Source: Prinia subflava (lineage: Eukaryota > Chordata > Aves > Passeriformes > Cisticolidae). From it: a DNA stretch of 64,000 bases. A program made the position numbers and the translations under genes. Shown here in pieces: positions 13,701-25,700 of this stretch; the first letter of the stretch is position 1; each line of letters starts with the position of its first letter. The stretch covers positions 41,982,767 through 42,046,766 of the forward strand of contig NC_086251.1 in assembly GCF_021018805.1 (NCBI RefSeq), in the 5' to 3' direction. The notes under the pieces were generated by a model. The model saw nothing but the letters and a program-made list of their open reading frames with translations, did not search any database and had not been told where the DNA came from.

Positions 13701-16700
13701 AGGCTGCTGGATTGTCCAAAGCTGTTTCTGTCATTCCTGCTCTTTGTCCCAGGTGATGAAGATCATCAGAGGGCTGGAACACCTTTTCTGTGAACACAAG
13801 ATGAGAGAGTTGAGGTTGTTCAGCCTGGAGGAGGACTGGGGGAGACATCATAACACAGTCTAGTAACTGAAGGGAGCCTACAAGAGAGCTGGAGAGGGAC
13901 TTTTACAGGGTGTGGAAGGGATAGTGTCGTGGTTGGGGGGGGGAGGTGAATTTTTCCAGGGGGATGTGGGCAGTCCAATCAGTGATCAGCTTTTCTGCTG
14001 GCACCTGGGTTGGTCACTCAGAGGTTTAGACACGCCTCTGAGGACACAAAGAGTTAAAAGCAGGAGTCTGGGGGGCTTAGCCTCTTTTCAGATCCTGGTT
14101 TCAGCAGAGAGACGTCTCTAGCCTCCTTTCCCCGCCTGGCCACGAGGCTGGGTGGGGGAGGAGAAACACGTAGTCGGCTCAGGTAAGCCGGAGCCCCCGG
14201 GGGGGGGAGAAGAGAAGGGACAGGACTGGAACTGAGCTGTCTCGTCCAGGATAGAGGGGTAGAAAACTGTAGAAGTGCCTTCTGTGTGTGCTCACCCCCT
14301 CCTTCCCCCCAAACTCCGGGAGAAGTTGCTCAGCCACGTGAGGGTTTGCGGAGCCTGGGAGTGCCTGAGCCTGCACCTTGCCGAGAAGAAACTGTTAACC
14401 CTTGCTTGGCAGAAAGAAACTTTTCTTAGACATTGATTCTCATGACTGGTAGTTTTCGGAGAGAGGGAAGCGGCCTGGAACCGAGATGATAAAGCATAAT
14501 TGGAAAGAACTCGATGGAAGAATGAGAGGAATAGCCTTGGAGCTGGACTTTTCTTGCATAATGTCAGCCATAGACTGAACTTGAGTCTCTTTTGAACATA
14601 AACTGCATTTTTAGGTAGATACAGCTGCCCTTGTTTTTGCTACAGTGACTGGCACTTGGAAGAGTGGAGCGAGCAGAGAAAAGAGAGAGAAGGTGAGGTA
14701 GCACCCTCTGCCCTCAGGGCAGACCTGCTCCTGGAACCCTGGCCCCTGAGTGAAAAAGAGAGAGCTCGGCATGCAAGTATCCTTAAAGAGCCCTGTATGC
14801 AGTTTTCAGCCTGTAGACAGCAGTGAGAGCGCTAGACATAGGAAAAAGAGAGTGTCACCTTAGCAGACTTCTCCGGGCAGTGCTATGGGTGACATAGAAA
14901 CACATAAGGGGTGGACCCGTGTTTTCTGAAGAACAGTCTGTGGTGTGAGAGAGACTCCTCTCTCCCTTGCTGAATTAAAGATTAGTTTGTTTTTGAGTGG
15001 TGATTGTTTGATCTAAAACCCAAGGGTTGGTCTGTGAAGAGTGATGGGTGGAGAAGTAGAAACTAAGAGAAGAAATGTTCTAAGAAGTTTTTATTTCTGT
15101 CTCTGTGTGTGTTTAAGAGTATTTCTGTCCCTGTTCTTATGTAATTAATAAAGTTTTAGTGAGTTTTTTTTTTGTTTTCAAGATTTAAGCCTACTCTGCT
15201 CTGTTCCTGATCACATCCCACAAGAGTTGTTAGAGAAAAAACATATATTCATGAGTGCACTAACATCTAGCCAGTGTTAACCCATAACAGATAGCACAAG
15301 GGGAAATGACTCCAAACTGAAAGATAGTAGGTTTAGGTTAGATATTTGAAAAGAAATCCAGTTTTTCTAATTTCTGTGAAGGTGGTGAGGTACTGGAACA
15401 GACTGCCCAGAGAAATTGTGTCTGCCCCATTCCTAGAAGTGTTTAAAGCCAGGCTGGATGGGGCTTTGAGCAACCTGGTTTAGTGGAACAGGTCACTGCC
15501 AATGGCAGGGAGGTTGGAACTAATGGATCTTTAAGGTCTCTTCCAACCCAAACCATTCTATGATACTATAAAACAAAATGCAGTACTGTCCTGCACACAC
15601 ACTGCAGGAACCCTGCACTCATCCTGCACACACACAAACACTGTCCTGATCCTATTCTTCGTTTGCCTCTCTGTGGATAGATTTTGCCTACCATTCCCCA
15701 TACAAGCTCTGTCTACAAATGCCCTGCTCCATGCTTCCTTTTTAACTCTGTGCTCAAGCATTGGCACAGCTTCACTTGCTGACCAAATCCTTGCACCTGA
15801 CCTCTTCCAAACATCCCCTCATCTCACTCTGTATAGTGATATAAAACTGCCCATACACATTCCCCCACAACCCCCCTGCCTTGTCGTATACACTTCTTGA
15901 AGCCCCCAGGCTTTCAATGCTGAATCAGAGGCATTTAATATGAGGCACAGGTGATGTGTGTTCCTGGAGGTCCCCATATATCCTCAGGTTCTGGCAGGTG
16001 GTTATTTCTCACTGGGCTTCTACTGCTGTGCAGGCTTAGTGCGGACAGGGCCCTTGGAGTAACTCTGCAGTCCTCTCTGAGCCTCGCCCTGCCTGGCTGT
16101 GACTAACATGGAGCTTGTTTGTTGTGGCTCCTTGACCCTTTCCTACACAGGTTTCAGCCAGTGCGTGGTGGAGATGTGTTTGTATCTGGAGTCAAAATGG
16201 TCTTGGAAGTTCATTTGCGTCTGAGTGTTTTCTTAAATCTAACCTTCTTGCTTATGTGGCAACTGGCCCCATCTCTGTGGCATTTCAAGTGAGGCTTCAT
16301 TTTGGTTCAGGTAAGAAATTTTTTACATTGAGAACTACCAATGGCAACAGTTTCCCCAGGGATGTGGTAGGGACCTCATCCTATTTTTTCAAGATGTTAC
16401 AATCTCTTCTAGACTTCCTTTCCCATGACAAGTTAAACCAGACCATCTTTTGAGGTCCCTTCCAACCAGAGGTGTTCTATGATTTGATAACTCTTTACAA
16501 ATGTTCTGTCTTTGCACTAGGCTGCTGACATCTGTACGGGTGATATATCATTTGGGAATATGTCTTCAGGAATTCAGTCAAGGGGTTTTCTGTGTTGGGG
16601 ACCTCCACATATCTTACTACATGTGTGGCTCAAGAGAAATGGAACTTTGAGGAGATGGGGGACTATTGGCTTGTTTCCACCTGCCATTTGTAATTTCACC

Positions 16701-19700
16701 AGGCACTTGATGTCTAGTACTAGATTTAGACCTCAAAATGAGGTCAATGTGCATGACAAGGTCAAAGCTTCAGGCATACTTGACAAGAAAGGTGGTGACA
16801 TTCATTCTCTGTTGTGATGAGAAAGGAGATAGAAGGGATGGTTTGACTGAGAAGATTAGGAACTGTGCTTTAGCTTTGTTGAATGTGAGCAGAGATATGA
16901 GTGTCTGAAAGAAGATGACTGAGAAACAGGCTGAAATTGTAGTTTGGTTAGAAGCAGGCTTATGTACGGTACAGAGCCAGAACTAGAAGTCAGCAGAAAG
17001 GAAGTGGGAATTTTATGTGAGCTGTTATCCAGATGCAGTAGTGGGGGTAGAGGTTGGGAGCAGAGCTTTGTGTAACAGCTCCAGAAAGCTGGAAAAGGGA
17101 GAAGCAGCTGCTCAGATATATTAAGAGAGCCATTAAAAGAGCAGAAGGCTGAGGAGACTCTTCACTTCCTTAGGAGCTACTGGAATGTTCCTGCTATGTT
17201 AGCACTTTCAGCTCTATTGCTTGGGAGCTGAAGAGCTGCAAAGAACACAGAAAGCCTTGAAGATCTTAATGGAAAGGGGCCACTACTGCTCTACCTCAGC
17301 CATGGAATAAGAATCCCTTTTGGGCAGATGCAATAAAGAGTTGTCTTCTGCTGTGCTTCTACTGTGCACTGGTGTAACAAATGAGACCCTCCTTTGTTAG
17401 CTGGGGAGGAAAGAGTGCTTTCAATAAAATTCAAAAGATGGCTAGGAGTGGAGTCATTGTGTGCTCTTGAGGTACTGTGATTCCAGTCTGAATAACTGAC
17501 AAGTGTGGCTCCATCCTCACAGACAGGAGAGATGCAGAGGAAGTAGTATTTCCCCAAAAAGTCAGAGGGAAAAGAGTGGGTTTAATGAGAACTGCTCAGC
17601 TGGGAGAAAGATAAAAGAGCAAATTAAACAGAGTATTTGTATGTGCAAGGAAAGAGCAGGGAAACATCTGCCTCGTAGCCTGCACTGTTGGAGTGAGTAA
17701 GTAGCTCACAAGTCACTATTTTCTTTTTCAGCATGATGGAATGGAAAGCAAACAGGATTATACATGAAAATACACACCTTTGCTTTACTTTGCTTTGGTC
17801 TGTGCATTTTGCATAGGCTATAAGATACTTACGTCATGCAAAATAGATTGCACAGTGCCATTGTTTACTGTGCACATAAGAGAGTGTAGTTTTACATCTT
17901 CCTTTTCCACACAATTGTAGTTGTTGGTGGACTCTTGCTTGACCATTAGGATAAGGAGCACTGGCTGCTGTTGGAGGCCAGTCACAGACAGTCTGGGGTG
18001 TGGAAATGGTTTAGGGTATCAGGAAGATGACTAACTACACATGATACTATATTCTGAGATGGAAAGCAGTGAGATGCTGAACAGGTCACAGGTCATTATG
18101 CTAATTAACTTCATCAGGAGACACAAAATAAGCATTTTCTCAATGTCCACATCAGTGTTAGAGGGACTATTAATCCCTTTGTTATTACTTGGGGATTCTG
18201 AGGAAATAGTTGATTCAGTCATTCAAGGTTCTTCTACCTTCCATCTTCTCCAGAGGGAAGTGAACTGGACTTGCAGCTTAAAATACTAATGTAGCTTCCA
18301 ACAGCAAAACCTTTCCCTTGGTAATGGACATTTTTGAGAAATAGAATTTCTTGGAATGTAGTTCTGCGTATGAGACTATAGACATGGGGAGAGCTACCTG
18401 TATGGGGTGCTTTGACCAGGAATAATGTTCACACACACGTAGATGGATTAGAAACTTGTTTGGAGACATCCCATCTTTGCTGTTTCCTTTCTCTGGTTTC
18501 ATTATATGCTTGTGCTTCCAAAGATGTTGTGCTAGCCCTGCAGATGATGTCTGGACTCTGCTTTCTTACAATTTAGCTTGGTATCTGCCTTACATCAGAA
18601 GTATATTGTGCAGTTTCTCTGCTTTCAGAGTGCTTTGTGAAACCAGCACCCGGACAAAGAACAGCTGAATGAAACTAAACACAGAAGAGGCTGTGGTGAA
18701 ATGCCATTGGAAAACCTGTAGAACTCCCAAATGTTGAAAGCATCTCTGGGTGCTGAGCTAATCTGTTAATCTTAGCATCCTGTGTCTCTGGAAGGTAGTA
18801 GAACATCCAGTAGCTTAATCAGTGAAAAACATTTATCTCCTTGTGCCAGTCAGGAGGATGTTCCTGAGCCAGTTATGTTCCAGTCTGGCTATGATAATCC
18901 TTGATTTTGTTAGGCTGAGTATTGTTTGTTTGTGAGAGCCATGGGTAAGTGATCACCTTTTCGAGAGATGGGAGATGAGGTCCACCTCACACACTCGGGC
19001 TTAGGAGACATACATCTGCTCTGTCTGCTCATTGCTCTTACTGCCTGCTGTAGCTGTCACCACTGAGATCCAGGTTTCGATCTGGGATGAGTGATAGTCT
19101 GAGACAGTTCTGCCTTGTCTTAAGGATTTGACTTACTCAGGAAAATAAATGAAGCTACCATGAGTGTGTCTGAGCACAGACTATTATGCAGGAGTCATCA
19201 GGGATGGAATAAAAGGTGCTTTTCCTCAAAGTATAGCTCTGTAAAAATTAAAGGTACTGTAGCAAGTAAAGTAGACTGATACTGCACAGCTCAGTGGAGG
19301 GATGTAATGAATACAAGAGTGCCTTCGTGTAGGCTTTTCCACTGCCTGTCTAGCCAAAGGAGAGTACAGAAAAAGGATTGTGGGTAAGCGGAACAGGAGG
19401 TAGCCAGGATCATAAGCGTCAGACAATGAATGAGTGAGCAGACGTTGGTCTCCGATGAGGGGGATCAAGGACTCTTCCTTTGGCAGAGTTCATTTTCTGT
19501 AACACTAATGGCTTTGTGACTGAGAAATGCTGTTGGTAGGATCCCAGAGAAGATTCTCAGGGTTTTAGCAGGTAGTGGGCTGCAGACGTCCACAGTGGTA
19601 TGAGGTAGAAATAACCAGAAAAAGTGAACTTCACAGCCCTTTTTCTAGAAAAAATGCTGATGGTTGATGGACAGCCCTGACTTTGTGCTCTTGTTGTGAA

Positions 19701-22700
19701 ACCTTAGCAGTGACTAATGAAGTTAGTGGTGATTGCCATGCCAGGAGCAAATGTGTACCATTGACACATGAAGTGACATGTTTGTGGCTGTATGTAATAA
19801 CTGTTGTATATGTATTATACAGATAGGTTTCTAAAAGCAAAGCTCAAAATTTGGTCCTTATAAATTAGACAAAGGCAGATTTCTAGCTTTCTAATTCTAC
19901 TCATTGAAGCATGAGCGCTGTGAACATGGTGTGGCCCAGCATCACATGGGATATCAAGGAGAAACAATGTTAGACCTCAGCTCTTCCAAATTCTAGGCAG
20001 GCACCTTATTGCATATCTCCCCCTGAAAAAAACCACCTTACTTTTCCATCCTGTGCACTGAAAGATGCAGGGATTTTCTGTAATAAGCCATAGGTAATTG
20101 TTTCAGTGCATGAGAACACACACATACCTTTACCTGCTTTCATTTGGATGCAGCATATATACCTCTCTGTATAATATGCGCATGCATGTGTAAATGTAAT
20201 ATGAACACCAGCAAATCCATTGAAAACAAAACACTATTCTTTATACATCTACAATATTATTAAAAATGCTGAATTAATAAATATGTGTTCTTGAGAGATG
20301 AATTTAGGAACCATCAATTAAGCTTGACATTCATTAGGTGGAGAGAAGTCCAATCAGATTTCACTGACTCAACAAAGCTGCCTATAAATTGTGGGCTTTT
20401 TGTTCTGACGTTTGATGAATTATTCTTCATAATCCACTGTCTACTGCAATAAATCTAATCTTTCAGTTTTTGCTATCTTAATAATTCTCAGAGCAACACT
20501 GTGACATTTTGTTTTTGTAGAGGGGATAGAAAGGCTGGGACAATGGAAAAAACCCTCACTTGCTGTCTGGGAAGTATATTGCTCTACACCAAGGTAACAT
20601 TTTTCTCACACCTAGAACTCTGGTCTTGCAGACTTGCAGAGATCAGTGAGTCCTTGGCAGCCTGAGCCGTTATGGGTATCTTATAAAGATGACCAGCCTA
20701 GGATGAGGTTCACATTCCTTAAACCAGGAAGGGCATTCAGATTTCTGAGAGCAATAGCGTGCTAGTATTGATAAAGTGAATTCTAAAAGTCCTGATCCTT
20801 CTGTTGTTAGTGATCCTGCATCTCACTGCTCCCTAAGTATGTCTTGAAGAAATTGCTGACACATGGCAAACATTCATCACAGTGGCAGAGCAGAGCCACC
20901 ACATCTTATGTAGAATGATGTTATATAGTGTTGGGCTGGGGAAAGGCTCCATGACTTAAGCTTCTGCTCCAGAGTACCCTGCTAGCAGCCTTTCTGGAGA
21001 GGGAAGAGAACATACCTCTCTGTGAAGTGGCCAAGTAGAAACCAGGCAGTAATACTCCATCATTTGCTGCAGCACATGGATATAAAAAGGTTGGGATTAA
21101 GAGGCAATATATTTCAAAAGAAATTAGCTAGCAAGACATGCACATTTAACTTTTATGGTTTAGAGATTAAGATATCAGGCTGGAAGTTGGGATATCTGGG
21201 TTAAATCCCAGCTCTGTCAAAGACTTCTCAGAACATACTAGGCAGGTCGTGTAAGGTAATACTTTCAGAAAGGACTCAGGATTTGGGAGCTTAAATCCAA
21301 TTGATTTCCAGTATCTTCCTAAGTGTTTAAGGACAGGATTCACAAAAACTACTGAGGCATCCTGATGCCCAATATTGTGGCATCAGGTGGTATGTGCTGC
21401 AGACCTTGGGAAGAGCAGCTGTGCTTTGGGAAAGCACTTCAGCATGTGAGGAAGCCTGACTTCTGAGAACTCCTCAAAAGCATGAATTTGTGCAGGGCCC
21501 ATATAGTGGCTGTGCACCTCATACCATGGCACTCTAGGCTTAATGTGGTCTCTTGATGCAACCTCACCATGAATACATACTAGTAAGAGTCTAAATAGAT
21601 AGATCCTGTTACAGCTTTTGTATCAGTTCCTTGAGGTGTGAATACAAACAATCATGTATATTTTGCATATTTAAAATTAAATGAGCTTCATTCTTTAGAA
21701 TTTAACAGTCAGGGTTGTGTTTCCAGCAAGTGAAGTACAAGTGCACATTCATTTGCTGGTGGAGCATGTGCCCAGTGGGGACCTGGCTGTGCAGAAGGAG
21801 TGAGGGAAACCACTGTGTACAGGGACACCACTCACCTGTATGGCTGTAAACTTGCAGCTGTCCTGTTGCTTTGAAAGAGCAGCCCTAATGTTCCTTTTAA
21901 ACTTTTATTAAACCTGTCGAGAAACTATGCTTGTTTCATCTCTTGCCAGGATGTAGCCTGGAAAAACTTGAGGGTTTCTTAAGTCAGGTGGGCTCCAAGA
22001 CTGTCCCAGACCTTTGCTTGTTAATTATCCATCCTGGAAATTACGGGTTTTGTTAAGGGTGCTTGTGAGCACTAAGACCCTGCAGCCTGTTCCAAGAACT
22101 CCCTGCTTGCATTAAATGGGTGCAGCCACCTTCCCTTGGAAAGACCCCGCCCCCACCAGGCAGTGTGGGAACCAGGCTGACTTCTTCTCTGCTTCCATGT
22201 CATACTGCCTCTTGCTCACTTTTGCCTGTCTAGGACACACAGGCTGCAGCAGAGGCATTAGCTACCTCCAGTGAGCTGAGAAAAGACAATTCCATAATGA
22301 ACAAGGGTCATTTGCTAAGTGGGGGGTCCTGGAGCCCAGCCTTAATTGTGCTTCTGCTTTATCTCAGCCTCACACCTGCTCATGTAATGGCTTGGCTGTG
22401 ATCTACTCCCTCCCCCTGTGCATGCTCTGCCCTTCTCCTCCTGGGGTAGCCATCAATCCTCTGGCCCTGTTGCAGTCCCTCGCCTTGCTGTCCTTGTGTG
22501 CAGCCTGTGAATGTGCACAAGTTTGCCCTGGAAATTGCGGGAGGGCTCTACCAGGCATGACTGCTAACCTGCCTTCCATGTGCTAAGTAGCAAGTTTTTA
22601 AATGAAACTCTTCTATCCAAAATAACTCCTAGATGCAGCTTTCTTCAATTATGTTTCTTTAGAAAACTTAGTCACACGATAATGAGGTATATATTATTCC

Positions 22701-25700
22701 TGCCAGAAGGAACATGTGCAGATTTTTTTTTTCCCCTGCATGCATTCAGTACTGGTGAAAATGACTGGATTGACAGTGTAGGCAATTAAGAGGTTTTGAA
22801 ATCCAGAGCAGATGGAATTTTATCCAATTTATATATGATCTTACTATAAATGTACCTTGCTGGATTCAAGCCAGTGATCTCCCAGTTCCATGTTTTAACC
22901 TTTGGGAGATGTTACCCAGCCTTATGACAGTTAGGCTAGTAACCATTTTGTAAAGGATATATCTCTCTGATACAAGGATATAGGGTAATGAGAGAGTTGA
23001 AAAAAGTCCCAGCTTGACCTCATGTGGCAAATTCTCTGTTTGCATTTTTTTCTTCCTTTTGGGATCTTACAGCCCAGCAGGCTCTTGGCCACCTTAAATC
23101 TTTAACAGATCCTTTCTTCAGGCAGTATATACACTTCACATAAAGGTAAAAGTCCCTGTGTCTTTAGCACATTTTCTCTTGAGACACAAATGTCAATAGG
23201 TTTGAATTATGGACCTGCTGTAATTAAAAACCACATAACTAGTTGTTTTTAAATGCAGTTGTTTTACTTAATTGATTTTGCCGCCAGGACCAAAGAGAAT
23301 TAATTAAATAAATAAAATGCACCTTCCTAGTGAATTACTGGAGGCAGCTGAGTCTGTGTTGGTATCTAATTACTGCAAATGCTCCAGTTTGTTGTTAGCA
23401 GTAGTTTTCTGTGGAAGGGGCTGGGAGAGAACGGGTAGGGTGGTGTGGGAGGGGGCTCATTCCTTGGCAGCTGCAGGAGGGAACAGGCTGCTCCTTGTAG
23501 TATTTTTCTTGCTTTTCAGCAAAAAGAGTATTCGTTTAAGGCTTTGCATGAAGACTTTGCTTAGAAGGTCTTTATTCATATTTAATTGCTAGGTTGCTGC
23601 AGCTCCCATCTTTAATTACCTTTTAAAAAGCAGGTTATAAAAATGCACTGACATTCTTTCTTTTTTGTTACTGCATAAATTACAGGCTTCTCAACTGCTC
23701 ACTTGAAATCAGTCGAGCCCGTGAGAAGGGTAGGACAGGTTTCCTTTGCTGACTTCTGGAAACCTCAGAGCTGATGTTCACCTTCCCCTACAGAGCAGGA
23801 CAAAAATCCTCACCCAGCATTACAAGAACTATGCCCGAAGCCACATATCTGTGTTGGCCCTCCCTGTGAGCTGACTGACTGCATGGAGGGCCCTGGCTCA
23901 TCAGCTGGGGTGAAATTGCACCACTATGGTTGTAGTGTTTGCAGAGCCTGTGCTGCCTGGTGCTGCCAAGAGGGTCTCTAGCAGGGTGCTATCTTATCCA
24001 GGGCAGATGGGCCTTTACCCTCTCCCTTTGCCTCACTCATGTCTACCTTGGATTTTGCTTCCTGGCCCTGCTCCTGGAGGAGCATTCCTTGTAGTCTAGT
24101 CGTGAATTTCTCAGCCAGAGCTTCTAATAATTTCCTCTCCTGCTGGCCAAGTGTTTTGCCATCCCTGATTGGTGCTTTTTCTGAGTTGAGAGCACTGGTT
24201 ACTTTTACAGAAGGTGTCATGTACAAAGTCCATCACATCAAACATGTTTTCAGGCCAAGTTGTCGAGGTTGAAACAGCAATTTTTGTCCCCCTGTCCTGA
24301 ATGCAGCCCTTAACTCCTGCTCCCAGTCATGTACTGGCTTTCACCAAGTAAGCTAGCTGCTGCTGTAATGCACAGAAATACACACTGTCAGGTTTCAGGG
24401 GTGATGGTGGGTGGTATTAAATATCTGCAAAAGAAATAAGTGCAAAGGAACAGCTGTTGGCTTCTGCACCCAGGATACTGACCATAATCACTCCAAACGA
24501 TTTTCAGGACAACCTGAAGAAATCTCTCACATACTGCCTGGCCACTTCAAGTCCAAGGTGAAACGTGCTGCTGGGACTTTGTCACAGGTTTCCAGAAGCA
24601 GAGTATCTCCAGGGCGCTTGCGCATTTGGCAGACTCAGAGGCCAAACAATGACAAGGCTGAGAGAGGGGACAGAAGAAGGATGAAAGGGCTGAGTCTGCC
24701 CAGATTTGGCACATGAACTCTCTGGCCTGTGGGCAGGGCTTTCCTGAGAATAGCCTCTGTTACCCCAAGCTGATGCCTCTTTCTCTTCTCTTGGCAGATA
24801 AAAGAGCTCTTCATGAGTTTTGAGGACACTCCCTTGGGAGCAGCATCACTAGCCCAGGTACACAAAGCAGTGCTGCAGGATGGGAGAACCGTGGCAGTGA
24901 AAATCCAGCACCCCAAGGTCCAAGCTCAGAGCTCCAAGGATATTTTGCTCATGGAGGTAAAACTACCTGTTGACTTCAACTTACTAAACAATTGCCATTG
25001 AAACATATGGGGACCACATTCAGCCATGGTGTAAGCAGGAAAAACACCAACCTGTGGCTTTGAAACCTCCACAGAGATCAATGCTGTCTTGCAGGATTAA
25101 TAGAGAAAATTGGTGAGGATTGCAGTGCTGGTGATTGTGTGGACGGAGAGACTGAACAACAGGGTAAGAGGGAAGGAGAGCAGAAGACAGGTAAAGATGA
25201 ATGACATCACAGTAAGTCCATAAAAGATTTAAGAAATAGAGAGTCCTGAGATCTCTTTTCAGCCTCTGTGCCCATTGACTGGTCTCAGTTCTCTTGTAGT
25301 CAGGGCTGTGTGGCAAGGAAAATCACTGTCCTTGATTAGCATGGGGTTTTTTTATTAAATTCTAGTATGGATTCAACAGTGGGTGAGGTTGCTATGATTC
25401 AGTTTTGTTTCTTGGTCAGCTCCTTAATGCTGAACTGATTCATGGTAGAAACAAAAATACCGAAATATGGAGAGGGTCACCTAACAGGCAAAAACACAGA
25501 TGAGAGATTCAGCTAGGAAAAAAGTTTCAATGCCTAGCTCTTGTTCCTCTCCTGAATAGTAGGCACTACTCTTATTTCCCAGTGCAGTGTTGTAGCTTTT
25601 CCCAAACTTCTAAGTCTAGCCATGGAAAGGGGGAGAGAAAAACTGCAGCACTGTACTGCATTGCAACGGACAAAAATGACAAAAATGCCAGTGGTATGGC

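Larger units (their letters stand above)
1737..24797 (+). other. ADCK1: ADCK1 intron, 23.1 kb
   Basis: The intron starts GTAAGG and ends at CAG (24795-24797). Contents I can support are a 21-bp tandem duplication near the donor, a CR1 copy interrupted by a solo LTR (13747-15570), a CR1 relic (16311-16488), two SINE-like relics (21155-21370 and 22855-22935) and two conserved-element candidates (20290-20520 and 23215-23720). The stretch 12780-12965 is purine-rich. Two weak cryptic-exon candidates (7138-7254 and 9195-9425) are discussed under findings. The remaining sequence holds only short chance reading frames with no recognisable product. Confidence 0.85.
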
